Made by a program: the position numbers and the translations under genes
Origin: Brenneria izadpanahii
GTDB lineage: Bacteria > Pseudomonadota > Gammaproteobacteria > Enterobacterales > Enterobacteriaceae
Reading direction: 5' to 3'
Assembly: GCF_017569925.1 (NCBI RefSeq)
Contig: NZ_CP050854.1
Coordinates: 4,588,001 to 4,652,000 of the forward strand
DNA: 64,000 bases
Notes under the pieces: model-generated
What the model saw: the letters and a program-made list of their open reading frames with translations, nothing else
Databases searched by the model: none
What the model was told of the DNA's origin: nothing
In this document: piece after piece, positions 8,609 through 17,401 of the stretch
How positions within the stretch are numbered: position 1 is the stretch's first letter
Layout: each line of letters opens with the position of its first letter

Positions 8609-9057
8609 ACCTGCCTCACCGTGGCACGTTTTAGCCCTTTCATGCGGCGGATAACGATCGCCGCCTCCGCCAGCAGTCCCTTGCGTGTTTCATCTCCATC
8701 CTGTCCCGGATGAGACTCGCGGCGGCCAATGGTGGCGAACTCACCGATCAGATCGGCTTTCGCCCTGGCAAACACCGCTTTTTGATACTGCGCACACAGC
8801 AGATTTTTTCCATCCAGGCTCACTCCTGGCACGGCGCTGGCCATTCCATAGCCGCTATCCCTGTGCTGCTGTTCAACGCGGAGTAAATCGGCGTTGACCT
8901 CACCGGCTGCGGTTAACAACGCCTGTGCCACCGTTCCGGCGTCAATATCTGCCGGGATGGTGCGCTGCGCCTGAAAATCGCGCAGGTTCAGATCCGGCCA
9001 AAATCCATTGTTGGCCAGTACCGCATCCTGATAATCAACCGGTGTTCCACTAAACAT
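8605..9057 (-). CDS. Head completion/stabilisation protein, gpL-like
   Basis: 150 residues from the ATG giving MFSGTPVDYQDAVLANNGFWPDLNLRDFQ, preceded by a GGGGGA ribosome site; the longer open frame upstream is not supported. The 'NNGFWPDL...FQ...R' start is the mark of P2 gpL, which closes the filled head. It follows terminase gene M and precedes the R-like gene, as in P2. Confidence 0.85.
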   Translation of the reverse strand: MFSGTPVDYQDAVLANNGFWPDLNLRDFQAQRTIPADIDAGTVAQALLTAAGEVNADLLRVEQQHRDSGYGMASAVPGVSLDGKNLLCAQYQKAVFARAKADLIGEFATIGRRESHPGQDGDETRKGLLAEAAIVIRRMKGLKRATVRQV

Positions 9058-9152
9058 AAATCCCCCGTAAAAGGCGGGCTGACCGGCTTCCACGGCACAT
9101 AACACAAACGTGTATTGCCTCAGCCGCGCCCGCCTGGCTTGCGGTAGTCGTT

Positions 9153-9854
9153 TTAATGCTTCTGCAATGATCGGATGCGGGCGGCGATGGTTTTACGCAT
9201 CGTGCCGACGCCAACCTTGCGGTGATATTTCTCAGCCTGGGCCAGCAGTAAATCCGCTTTCTCAAGCAGCGCCACATCATCCGATGCCGTCGCCCTCGGC
9301 TGCCCGTTATCGTCACGCAACAGCAGCAACCCGGCGAACTTGAACCACTTGGCGGTAATCTCCTCATGCAGCCGCCAGTTTTCCGCCACGTTGTTAAACG
9401 TGCGGGAAAAATACGGCTCCACGCTCTGCCCGCTATCTGCGGTCTGCTCCGCCCATTCCAGCACCGTATCCGCCACGAACGCGGCAAAACTGCGCTTGAT
9501 GTTGTCCGGGGTGCGCTGTCCCTGCTCAATGGCGATATCCGCCCAGTCCAACGCCTGATCAAACTCGTCAACGTCAAACAGCCAGACGATGCAGTACGCA
9601 AAGATGGGATGTTGGTACACCTCGCCGCTGTCCAGATATGCCCGAACCGTAGGCAACCAGCGCGGCAGCAGTTCCCGCCGCTTCATCTCCACCCGGTCAC
9701 GGATCATGGGTTGGCTTTTCAGCCGCTCAATGTCGTTTTCCAACGCCCGGATCTGCAAATGCAGACTGTGACCACCGGTAATCGGCTGGCAGCGGGATAG
9801 CTGCTGTTCAGCCTGTAACCGGGCGTTATGACGTTGAGCGGGTGAAAGCGCCAT
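9153..9854 (-). CDS. Terminase endonuclease (small) subunit, gpM-like
   Basis: 233 residues starting MALSPAQRHNARLQAEQQLS, with 'YCIVWLFDVDEFDQALDWADIAIEQGQRTPDNIKR' about residues 85 to 120, the conserved core of P2 gpM. In P2, M provides the cos-cleaving endonuclease with the ATPase P. It is 2 nt downstream of the capsid gene; 95 nt with no gene separate it from L. Confidence 0.85.
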   Translation of the reverse strand: MALSPAQRHNARLQAEQQLSRCQPITGGHSLHLQIRALENDIERLKSQPMIRDRVEMKRRELLPRWLPTVRAYLDSGEVYQHPIFAYCIVWLFDVDEFDQALDWADIAIEQGQRTPDNIKRSFAAFVADTVLEWAEQTADSGQSVEPYFSRTFNNVAENWRLHEEITAKWFKFAGLLLLRDDNGQPRATASDDVALLEKADLLLAQAEKYHRKVGVGTMRKTIAARIRSLQKH

Positions 9855-9856
9855 GC

Positions 9857-10894
9857 TTACGCCCCGTCACCCGCAGGCGGGTTTTCTGGCTCTGGTACCG
9901 TGCCGATGGTGACCGCTGATTCATCGATCGCCGCGTACAGTTCCGGGTATTCCACCGCGTAGCCTTCGTTACGCAGGTACTTGTTTTCGTACTGTTTGCG
10001 GTCTTCCACGAACTCGGCTTTACGCTGACGTGTATTGCGCTGGGTATAGATATGCAGGTTGCTAAGCGTGGTCACTACCATGCGCTTGCCGGGCATAAAC
10101 GGCGGGACAATGGCGTGACGTCCGGCGATCGTACTGTCCAGCATCTGCGCGGCGATTTTCTCGGTAGGCCGATCGGCTTTCTGGAACAGGCGGTATTGTT
10201 CCGCCGCCACCAGGTCAGCGCCGACCAACACCACCAAACGCGGATCGCTGCGGTATTGCTGCGGGATCTTGGTATTGATAAGGTCGGACGCCATCGCATC
10301 CAGCGACTTGTAATCGCCGTTTTCATCCAGCGTCACTTCATCAGTGATGATCTGCCGGCCGTTTTTGAAGGTCTTGACCAACGCATGCCAGCCAATATTG
10401 ACGTCTTCACCATTTGGGTTTTTATCCGGATCGGTAGATTTGGCCACAGATGTGCCGTTAAAGCCGATACGCAGCATATCCAGCGCAAACGCCTGATTAG
10501 AGAACGCCTGTACCTTCTGGAAAAACTCGTTTTCCCCACCGGCATTCGCCCAAACAGACAGCAGATCCCACGGCAGCGCCGCGCAAGAATCCGTCTCGAC
10601 CAGTTTGTACTCGTTACCCTCCACGCCGACGCCGCGAATAAAACGCCCGCCCTGTTTACGCCCGGTATGCAATGCGGAACTACCAACAGACACCACCTGA
10701 CCGGAAAGCTGATCCACGTCCGCCACGGTAATCATGGAAAGAAAATCCACCGATTCCAGCAGCGCATCACGCAGTTGCGTTTCTTTCGGATCGGACAGCG
10801 CAAAATACCGGGATACATCCGGCACCCCATGCGCCTCTGACAGAGCGGCGGCAAACGACGCTAAATATTCACGCGCCCGCTGATTTAAAAACAT
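9857..10894 (-). CDS. Major capsid protein, gpN-like
   Basis: 345 residues. Starts MFLNQRAREYLASFAAALSEAHGV; the blocks SMITVADVDQLSGQVV and 'KIPQQYRSDPRLVVLVGADLVAAEQYRLFQ' (about 205 to 240) are those of the P2 major capsid family. A cluster of Glu/Pro near the C-terminus is normal. Precursor cleavage near the N-terminus by the O protease is expected from P2 biology but cannot be seen here. Confidence 0.9.
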   Translation of the reverse strand: MFLNQRAREYLASFAAALSEAHGVPDVSRYFALSDPKETQLRDALLESVDFLSMITVADVDQLSGQVVSVGSSALHTGRKQGGRFIRGVGVEGNEYKLVETDSCAALPWDLLSVWANAGGENEFFQKVQAFSNQAFALDMLRIGFNGTSVAKSTDPDKNPNGEDVNIGWHALVKTFKNGRQIITDEVTLDENGDYKSLDAMASDLINTKIPQQYRSDPRLVVLVGADLVAAEQYRLFQKADRPTEKIAAQMLDSTIAGRHAIVPPFMPGKRMVVTTLSNLHIYTQRNTRQRKAEFVEDRKQYENKYLRNEGYAVEYPELYAAIDESAVTIGTVPEPENPPAGDGA

Positions 10895-10963
10895 AGAAAT
10901 CCCTCTCGCTTATTGGCGAAATAAAAATAAATGAAATAATCGACTGCGTATTACCGCGACGAA

Positions 10964-11791
10964 TTAAACCAAATGGCTAAAGCGTTTTTCTTTCTCGCCA
11001 ATTTTACGTTGCGGTAATTTGGTGATTTTTTCATCCAACTTGCCAAAGTTTTTAATAATCTGCGGCAGGTTAGTGCGCAGGGTGGCAAATTCCTGCGTAT
11101 CAACAACTTCTTTCACCACGTCCAGATCTTCCTGTACTTCTTCCTGTCCGGTTTCCAACGCGGCCACACGTTCTTCCAATGCGGTTAAGGCTTCCGCCAG
11201 CGCCTGCAATTTATCGCTGCCCTCTTCATTGCCTGCGCCTTCTTCCTCAGCAAAATTTTTCGGTTTAATACCGAACAGGCTATGCCACGTCTTTTTTTCT
11301 TCCTTTGCCATCGTCTTTCCTTTAATTTCCTTAACTTCATCAATCACCAGCGGCTTTAACGCGCCAAACAGGCGATCGCCTTTTTTCCCTTTATTAAAGC
11401 GCAGTCGTGTAGTGCCGACACTGGCCGGGGTATTAGTGACGCCCAGCCCTTCCAGATAGGTTTTTCCCGTTCCGCGAAAATTACCGTCTGGCGTTAACTC
11501 CACGGAACAAAATAGCAATTGGCCGTCCCGGTTGGCCTGCAACAAGTAGTTATTAGGGAGCAACTGGGCGAACAAACGCACCAGCCCGTCTTCCCCTGCT
11601 TCCGCCTTAACCGTCAGCACTTCGCCAACGTTGCCATACCACTGTTCATGCTCCGGCCAAATCAAGGCGGTATACAACTCAGGGTTATAGGTTTCGGCGG
11701 CATCAATTAACCACTGGCGTTCCATTTGCCGTTTATCAACGGTTTCGCCTTCCGTGGCAATACAGATCCAGTTAGTCATTAACTGCGACAT
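10964..11791 (-). CDS. Capsid scaffolding protein/protease, gpO-like
   Basis: 275 residues. The N-terminal part (WICIATEGETVDKRQMERQWLIDAAETYNP) is the P2 gpO protease start; the second half (about 185 to 250) is a charged coiled-coil scaffold (LQALAEALTALEERVAALE). Acts in prohead assembly with N. It is transcribed away from gene P, and the 156-nt gap between them is the divergent late promoter region of P2-type phages. Confidence 0.85.
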   Translation of the reverse strand: MSQLMTNWICIATEGETVDKRQMERQWLIDAAETYNPELYTALIWPEHEQWYGNVGEVLTVKAEAGEDGLVRLFAQLLPNNYLLQANRDGQLLFCSVELTPDGNFRGTGKTYLEGLGVTNTPASVGTTRLRFNKGKKGDRLFGALKPLVIDEVKEIKGKTMAKEEKKTWHSLFGIKPKNFAEEEGAGNEEGSDKLQALAEALTALEERVAALETGQEEVQEDLDVVKEVVDTQEFATLRTNLPQIIKNFGKLDEKITKLPQRKIGEKEKRFSHLV

Positions 11792-11947
11792 TATTATTTT
11801 CCGTTTCGTTGCGACAAATGGATTATTGACGAATAAAAATAACGCGGCGAGGGTTTTAATTCTTATACATTCGGTTATTCATCCTTTCCCGAACATCTCC
11901 GACTCAACACAAAATAAATAATAAAAATAACACCGCATAATAGCGGC
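11792..11947. promoter_or_regulatory. Divergent late promoter region between O and P
   Basis: AT-rich gap between the divergent genes O (minus) and P (plus). In P2 this gap holds two Ogr-activated late promoters. A short dyad TTGCGACAA at 11810 to 11818 might be part of an activator site, but I cannot align either side confidently with the known Ogr box. Function is by position. Confidence 0.4.
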
Positions 11948-13720
11948 ATGGCCAAATATTCCGATGAATTAATAGGTGTGGCGCGGGCGCTCTATTTAAA
12001 AAGAGCGACACCTAAAGAAATTGCCGCTGATTTAAATCTGCCGAATGCGCGGATTGTTTACTATTGGGCGCAGAAATTTAACTGGTCTGATTTACTCAGC
12101 CATGAAAGCACAGAAGAAGCGATCGAGCGCCGTTATCAATTACTGGTCGGGCGCGATAATAAAACCGAACTGGAGTTAAAAGAACTCGATACGCTGATCG
12201 CCCATGCCGTGAAGCTGCGGGCGCAGAGCAATAAGCACAAAGAGAAGCTGGCAGAAGCCAAAAACAGCCGTCAACACGGTAGCTATGAGGAAGACGACAA
12301 GCGCCCAGCTAAAAAACGCCAGTACCGCAAGAATGATATTTCCAGCCTAAGCAAAGAGGATTTTGACGCCTGGGCGGAAGAACACCTTTTCGGCTATCAG
12401 AAGCACCTACGCGACAACATCGGCGAGGCGGTGCGCAATATCCTGAAAAGCCGTCAAATCGGGGCAACCTGGTATTTTGCTTTTGAATCCTTTGAAAACG
12501 CGGTTCTGACCGGCGATCCACAAATCTTCTTATCGGCCAGCCGCGCCCAGGCGGAAGTGTTTCGCTCCTACATCGTCAATATCGCCCAGCAGTATTTTGA
12601 TATTACCCTGACTGGCAACCCGATCCGCCTTAGTAACGGGGCTGAACTGCGTTTCCTGTCCACCAATAAAAATACCGCGCAGTCATATAGCGGGCATCTG
12701 TACTGCGACGAATACTTTTGGGTGCCGAACTTTGCCCGCCTCAATGAAGTGGCCAGCGCCATGGCCACCCATGACAAATGGCGCACCACCTACTTTTCTA
12801 CGCCCAGCGCCAAAACCCATCAGGCTTATCCGTTCTGGACAGGCGAGGAATGGAAGCGCGGCAACAAGAAACGCGCCGGGGTTAAATTCCCTGACTTTGA
12901 CGAACTGCGCGACGGCGGGCGGCTCTGTCCTGACGGCCAGTGGCGCTACGTTATCACGATGGAAGATGCGATCCGGGGCGGGTTCAATCTGGCCAGCCTC
13001 GATAAGCTGCGCAACCGCTACAACGTGGATACGTTCAACATGCTGTATATGTGCGTGTTTGTGGACAGCAAAGACGCAGTATTCAGCTTTGACGACTTGG
13101 AACGCTGTGGCGTAGATCCGGAAATCTGGCAAGACCATGACCCAAAAGCCCCGCGGCCCTTTGGCAACCGGGAAGTATGGGGGGGCTATGACCCCGCCCG
13201 CTCCGGCGACCTGTCCACCTTTGTGATCGTCGCTCCGCCTGTTTATGAAGGCGAAAAATTCCGGGTACTGCGGGTAATCAACTGGCAGGGGATGAACTTT
13301 CGCTATCAGGCCAACCAAATTAAAAAGCTATTCCAGCAGTACAATTTTACCTATATCGGCGTGGATATTACCGGCATCGGTACAGGCGTATTTGAAAATA
13401 TCCAGCATTTTGCCATGCGGCAAGCAACAGCCATTCGCTACGGCGTAGAAACCAAAAACCGCCTGGTAATGAAAGCCGCTGACGTTGTGGAAAGTAAGCG
13501 CATTGAATGGGATCAGGATGAAAAGGCGATCCCCGCATCGTTTATGGCCATCAGAAAAACCACCACGGCCAGCGGCAACGGCATGACCTTTGTTGCCGAC
13601 CGCAGCGCAGAAACCGGCCACGCGGAGGCATTCTTTGCTATCGCGCACGCGCTGGACAACGAACCGCTGAACTATGAGAACAAGCCCCAATCCCGATGGA
13701 GACTGAAAAAAGCAGCATGA
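11948..13720 (+). CDS. Terminase ATPase (large) subunit, gpP-like
   Basis: 590 residues. An N-terminal helix-turn-helix (ARALYLKRATPKEIAADLNL, about 9 to 28) precedes the ATPase domain with the variant Walker A region LKSRQIGATWYFAFE (about 167 to 181). The nuclease-fold segment contains GYDPARSGD and GVDITGIGTG (about 416 and 474). P2 gpP drives DNA packaging at cos. No clear ribosome site precedes the ATG, as in many P genes. Its stop overlaps the portal ATG. Confidence 0.9.
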   Translation: MAKYSDELIGVARALYLKRATPKEIAADLNLPNARIVYYWAQKFNWSDLLSHESTEEAIERRYQLLVGRDNKTELELKELDTLIAHAVKLRAQSNKHKEKLAEAKNSRQHGSYEEDDKRPAKKRQYRKNDISSLSKEDFDAWAEEHLFGYQKHLRDNIGEAVRNILKSRQIGATWYFAFESFENAVLTGDPQIFLSASRAQAEVFRSYIVNIAQQYFDITLTGNPIRLSNGAELRFLSTNKNTAQSYSGHLYCDEYFWVPNFARLNEVASAMATHDKWRTTYFSTPSAKTHQAYPFWTGEEWKRGNKKRAGVKFPDFDELRDGGRLCPDGQWRYVITMEDAIRGGFNLASLDKLRNRYNVDTFNMLYMCVFVDSKDAVFSFDDLERCGVDPEIWQDHDPKAPRPFGNREVWGGYDPARSGDLSTFVIVAPPVYEGEKFRVLRVINWQGMNFRYQANQIKKLFQQYNFTYIGVDITGIGTGVFENIQHFAMRQATAIRYGVETKNRLVMKAADVVESKRIEWDQDEKAIPASFMAIRKTTTASGNGMTFVADRSAETGHAEAFFAIAHALDNEPLNYENKPQSRWRLKKAA

Positions 13721-14745
13721 AAAGGAAATCACAACGACGCGGACAGGAAGCCCAAAACGCCCCGCGCAAAAAAATGAGCATTATCACGTTTGGCAAGCCA
13801 GAACCGGTATTAACCACCGGCACGGATTATCACGATATCTGGTATGACAATAATTTCGACCACTACACGTTACCCATTGACCGCCTGGCCCTGGCTCAGC
13901 TTATCAACCTGAACGGCCAGCACGGCGGGATAGTCTACGCCCGCCGCAATATGGTGATTTCAGATTATCAGGGCGGCGGCTTGACGCATGACGAGATCGG
14001 ATCGGCGGTGTTTGACTATCTCACCTTTGGCGATATCGCCATTCTGAAAGTGCGTAACGGCTGGGGTGTCGTGGTTGACCTGGTGCCACTGCCCGCGCTT
14101 TATACCCGACGCCGTAAGACCGGGGAATTTGTGGTATTGCAGGACGGCGAACCGCTGGTTTACCCGGCAGATGATGTGATTTTTATCAAGATGTACGACC
14201 CGCAACAGCAGATCTACGGCTTGCCGGACTATATCGGCGGTATCCATTCCGCGCTGCTGAACAGTGAAGCGGTGATTTTTCGCCGTCGCTACTACCACAA
14301 CGGGGCGCATACGGGCGGTATTCTCTATACCAGCGATCCGAATATGACGGATGAGATTGAAGAAGAAATAGAACGACAGCTTACCAGCAGCAAGGGGATC
14401 GGTAACTTCTCCACCATCCTGGTAAACATCCCTAACGGCGATAAAGAAGGCGTCCAGTTTATCCAGATGGGGGATATCAGCGCCAAAGATGAATTTGCCA
14501 ACGTGAAAAACATCAGCGCCCAGGATGTACTGAACGCTCACCGCTTCCCGGCTGGATTGTGCGGCATTATCCCGCAGAATGCCGCAGGGCTGGGCGATCC
14601 TGAGAAAGCACGCGATACGTACCGAAAAGATGAAATTATCCCGATACAGCGCCGCTTTCGTGACGCTATCAGCGCCGATCGTGAAATTCCGGCACATTTA
14701 CACCTAATTTTTAGTGATGACACAACAAAGTCAGGTGCGGCATGA
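13717..14745 (+). CDS. Portal protein, gpQ-like
   Basis: 342 residues from the ATG overlapping the terminase stop (ATGA); the frame also opens upstream but coupling favours this start. 'YYDNNFDHYTLPIDRLALAQLINLNGQHGGIVYARRNM'-like text near the N-terminus and NAHRFPAGLCGIIPQNAAGLGDPEKARDTY (about 275 to 305) are portal signatures. It forms the dodecameric portal vertex for packaging. P and Q being on the strand opposite to O-N-M-L is the P2 layout. Confidence 0.9.
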   Translation: MKRKSQRRGQEAQNAPRKKMSIITFGKPEPVLTTGTDYHDIWYDNNFDHYTLPIDRLALAQLINLNGQHGGIVYARRNMVISDYQGGGLTHDEIGSAVFDYLTFGDIAILKVRNGWGVVVDLVPLPALYTRRRKTGEFVVLQDGEPLVYPADDVIFIKMYDPQQQIYGLPDYIGGIHSALLNSEAVIFRRRYYHNGAHTGGILYTSDPNMTDEIEEEIERQLTSSKGIGNFSTILVNIPNGDKEGVQFIQMGDISAKDEFANVKNISAQDVLNAHRFPAGLCGIIPQNAAGLGDPEKARDTYRKDEIIPIQRRFRDAISADREIPAHLHLIFSDDTTKSGAA

Positions 14746-14795
14746 GGCGAAAACCGTTAAAATTCCAACAGTTTGATTTGATTGGAGCCAGAAAC

Positions 14796-15062
14796 ATGCG
14801 CGTAATGAAAGTATTCTGCCCTGAATGTAACGGCAAGGCGGTGATCCGCAAAACTGTGCGTAAACACCGCCATATCTCCGATTTGTATTGCGCCTGTTCG
14901 GATGTGGAATGCGGTCACACCTTTGTATTGAATGTGACCTTTTCACATACGCTCAGCCCCAGTGCAAAATCTCAAGACAGCTTATTGAAGGGGATTGTTG
15001 ATAACTTAAACCCTGAACGGCGTCAGATGTTGTTAACCTTATTGCAAAGCCCTGCCGCCTGA
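14796..15062 (+). CDS. Ogr/Delta-type zinc-finger late gene activator
   Basis: 88 residues from an ATG with GGAG 9 nt upstream (the frame opens 18 codons earlier without a ribosome site). Cysteines in CPECNGKAV and YCACSDVECGHTF (C8, C11, C34, C39) form the single zinc site of Ogr/Delta proteins, which activate late promoters of P2/P4. In P2, ogr lies near int; here it lies downstream of the portal gene, at the other end of the late region. Confidence 0.85.
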   Translation: MRVMKVFCPECNGKAVIRKTVRKHRHISDLYCACSDVECGHTFVLNVTFSHTLSPSAKSQDSLLKGIVDNLNPERRQMLLTLLQSPAA

Positions 15063-15248
15063 ATCACCCCCGCCCTGGGGGTTTTTATTTCCGTACTCAT
15101 CCAGCCTACCAACTAATTCCCTAGTCAATTCTGCAATCCAATTAATCGCCAATTCGCGATCGGCATCATCACACTGGCGTTCCGTCACCAACCGCGCCAC
15201 TAAATCAATACGCTGCAAAACCAGCGTTTCAAAAAACAAATCCGGCAC
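15039..15248 (-). CDS. SOS-controlled 69-aa protein, candidate antirepressor
   Basis: Unrecognised small protein of 69 residues starting at GTG (MPDLFFETLVLQRIDLVARL) with a strong GAGGGGG ribosome site. Residues 5 to 52 look helical; the C-terminus is Gly-rich (PQGGGDSGG). A near-perfect LexA box lies 17 nt upstream of the GTG, so it should be induced by DNA damage. Its place, after gpA and before the expected cos end, is that of tum in phage 186, whose LexA-controlled product inactivates a CI of the same type as found here. Tum is about twice as long, and I see no clear similarity, so the antirepressor role is inference. It overlaps the ogr-like 3' end antisense by 24 nt. Confidence 0.55.
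   Translation of the reverse strand: MPDLFFETLVLQRIDLVARLVTERQCDDADRELAINWIAELTRELVGRLDEYGNKNPQGGGDSGGRALQ
15066..15086 (+). terminator. Rho-independent terminator after the ogr-like gene
   Basis: Stem ACCCCC / GGGGGT with a five-base loop followed by TTTT, starting 4 nt after the ogr-like stop. It should end transcription of P-Q-ogr before the convergent 69-aa gene. Confidence 0.7.
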
Positions 15249-15438
15249 AAATCCCCCTCAACATCACTGTATATATAAACAGTATATCAAAATGTTTCTG
15301 AATTAATACTGTATAAGCTTATTGTTTTCTAACGTGATTAATTTTCGGCCCAGTTCCACCCTGGCCACAAATCGTTATCCGTTGATTTTTCAACCTCGTT
15401 TAGCTGCCCGTTGACCATCCGCAACAAGCGATCACCCT
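15249..15438. other. Gap between gpA and the SOS gene; expected cos side
   Basis: Holds the LexA box and promoter, then AT-rich sequence, then (15338 to about 15440 on the minus strand) an open stretch in the -1 frame relative to gpA that reads as a plausible continuation of that protein. In P2-type phages cos lies between gene A's end and Q, so it should be in or near 15063 to 15440; I could not recognise the cos sequence itself. Confidence 0.4.
15265..15284 (-). promoter_or_regulatory. LexA (SOS) box upstream of the 69-aa gene
   Basis: On the minus strand TACTGTTTATATATACAGTG, which matches the LexA consensus TACTGTATATATATACAGTA at 18 of 20 positions, including both CTG/CAG half-sites. 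It ends 17 nt before the start codon and overlaps a possible -10 (TATACT). Confidence 0.85.
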
Positions 15439-17400
15439 CTATCGCCAGATTACCCCCCGTAAAAGGATGTTAATCTGCTCATTATTTCCACTAAAACCCC
15501 GCCCTTTTAACAAGTCCGATAATCGTCGCCTAACCCCCGGCGTACAGTTATTGACAGAACTCCAAGGGGCGGCGTTGCCGCCAGAAAAACCCGCCTCCGC
15601 TGACGCTTCGGCCAACTTCGGGACAATATTCCACTTAACCAGACGAGTAACGACCTCCGACGCCGCCCCCAGCAGCGGCGAATAAATACCCTGTACGCGC
15701 TGCACGTCCTCCGCGTATTGGTTGCCCTGCTCGGTGATTTCATAAGCCAGACGCACGACAAGATTGTCGCGTGATACCAATGCCCCACCCTGCGCCTGGG
15801 TGTATGCCGCCCAATCGCCTACATCAGCCGCCGCCAGCACAGCATCCATTCGAGCATCATCAAGCTGGATATCACGCAGGCGGCGCAGTTCACGATAAAC
15901 CGTTACCGGCGCACCGCCGATTTGCTGAAACTGCCGGATACGCCAGCGTGACGCCCAGGCGGAAACGGCTTTTGACATATCTTTCAGGCTTTCCCCTGTT
16001 TCATCGTCTCTTTCGTCGTCCAGGGCAAAGCCATCAATATTTTTTGAAATGTATTTGGCGATATAGCCGGTTGCCGAACCTTTGGCGGGATCGATAGGTT
16101 CGACGTGAAAACGCGCCTTTAATGCCTTTTCACTTTGTAGTTCTTCGGAATCTTCAAGACGGGCGTAATAGCACATAATGTCGCGCACCTGATCGACATG
16201 TTCAGGCGGCATAAACAGCAGCATATGCCAGTGCGGTGTACCGTCGTGATGCGGCTCGACGACGCGAAAACCGAATACGCTGATTTCCTCACGCGATAAT
16301 GCGGCGCGGATTTTCGCCCACACGCGACAAAGATACTTTTGCGTGTCTCGCGGGTTAGCGCCATTCCATTGGCTGACGAAACCACCTCCGCTATGTACGG
16401 CATGATATTTTGACGGCGCGGTGATGGTGTAGAACTCACCTGCACAGCCCATTTCATTGGCCAGATCTTCAAAGCCGCGCATTCTGACCATCAATTCACA
16501 ACGGCGTATGGCCGGATTGGCATTGCTGCCGTTTACCATATCGTTTAAAGAAACACGCTCGCCGGTTTCAGGGTTTTCGAGATCGAACGTTTTAAAAAAC
16601 TCACGGTTACGCTTTTTTTGTGCAATCCATTCCCCCAGCGTAGTGCGGGAAACATACGCGGATGCCGCCTTTTGCACCTGCCCTACGGCAATGGCCAGAT
16701 GCTCACGTTGCAGATCGCGGCGGTGCTTGATGCGCACACGCCACCATTCCGGCGACATCATGCGTAATAGACCGGATTCAGCGCTATGCGTTGGCAGCGG
16801 CCTGCGGCCTTTGACAAACTGCGCCCAGTAAGGCGGCTGTGTGCCAGCCTGTAACGTCAACCGTCCCAGGTGACGAAATGCCAACAGCGTGATGCTGCGC
16901 ATATCGAGATCGGCAGCATTCTTAATGCCGCGCTCGGTATAGTCCCTAAAGCTGGCTGCCATAAAATCCGCCAACTGGACAGACAGGCGGCGGATATCAT
17001 CGCGATCATAGGTCGGCAGTCTTTCCAGATCATCAGAGAATGGAAATGGAATATCGCCAGCAGACAGGAATGTTGTTTGATAGCGTGGCAACACTTTGCG
17101 CAGGCGTGGCAATACGCTTTCACCCAACGTACGGCGTAAAAACGTATTGGCGCGGCGGCGGCCTTTATGTTCATCGGATTTAAACAGTGTTTCATAGCGC
17201 TGACCAAAATACTTGGCCAGGTAATCCGGCAGGTCGGCAAAATACGGATGCCGCCAGTCATGATCGGTCTTATCTACATGCCAAAGAATGCGTTCAACGT
17301 AGCTCACCCCGCCCGGTACACCAGGAGAAAATTGCTCACGCTGCCAGTTCAGGGCAGCGTGATAAGCTCCGTTGTGTTCTTCGGTTTGTAAAAGGGGCAT
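15439..17400 (-). CDS. Phage replication initiation endonuclease, gpA-like (possible frame break at 3' end)
   Basis: 653 residues; the ATG giving MPLLQTEEHNG has a GGGGC ribosome site and lies just after the dam stop. It is the rolling-circle initiator that nicks the phage origin. The HUH-type metal motif is GTPHWHMLLFMP (about residue 395) and the paired tyrosines are in ATGYIAKYISKNIDG (YxxxY about 455), as in P2 gpA. It ends abruptly at LLRGVIWR; reading -1 at the run of six G near 15453 continues for 38 more residues ending GWNWAEN. P2 gpA is 761 residues, so some C-terminal loss is possible. See findings. Confidence 0.88.
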   Translation of the reverse strand: MPLLQTEEHNGAYHAALNWQREQFSPGVPGGVSYVERILWHVDKTDHDWRHPYFADLPDYLAKYFGQRYETLFKSDEHKGRRRANTFLRRTLGESVLPRLRKVLPRYQTTFLSAGDIPFPFSDDLERLPTYDRDDIRRLSVQLADFMAASFRDYTERGIKNAADLDMRSITLLAFRHLGRLTLQAGTQPPYWAQFVKGRRPLPTHSAESGLLRMMSPEWWRVRIKHRRDLQREHLAIAVGQVQKAASAYVSRTTLGEWIAQKKRNREFFKTFDLENPETGERVSLNDMVNGSNANPAIRRCELMVRMRGFEDLANEMGCAGEFYTITAPSKYHAVHSGGGFVSQWNGANPRDTQKYLCRVWAKIRAALSREEISVFGFRVVEPHHDGTPHWHMLLFMPPEHVDQVRDIMCYYARLEDSEELQSEKALKARFHVEPIDPAKGSATGYIAKYISKNIDGFALDDERDDETGESLKDMSKAVSAWASRWRIRQFQQIGGAPVTVYRELRRLRDIQLDDARMDAVLAAADVGDWAAYTQAQGGALVSRDNLVVRLAYEITEQGNQYAEDVQRVQGIYSPLLGAASEVVTRLVKWNIVPKLAEASAEAGFSGGNAAPWSSVNNCTPGVRRRLSDLLKGRGFSGNNEQINILLRGVIWR

Positions 17401-17401
17401 A

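Noticed and set aside
10052..10840. 262-codon open frame opposite the capsid gene
   Set aside because: Antisense shadow of gpN; no ribosome site and no recognisable protein pattern.
12683..13318. 211-codon open frame opposite the terminase gene
   Set aside because: Shadow of gpP, which has clear family motifs.
13960..14697. 245-codon open frame opposite the portal gene
   Set aside because: Shadow of gpQ; text is not protein-like.
15308..15325. Second LexA box near CTGTATAAGCTTATTG
   Set aside because: Only one half-site fits; no CAG at the required distance.
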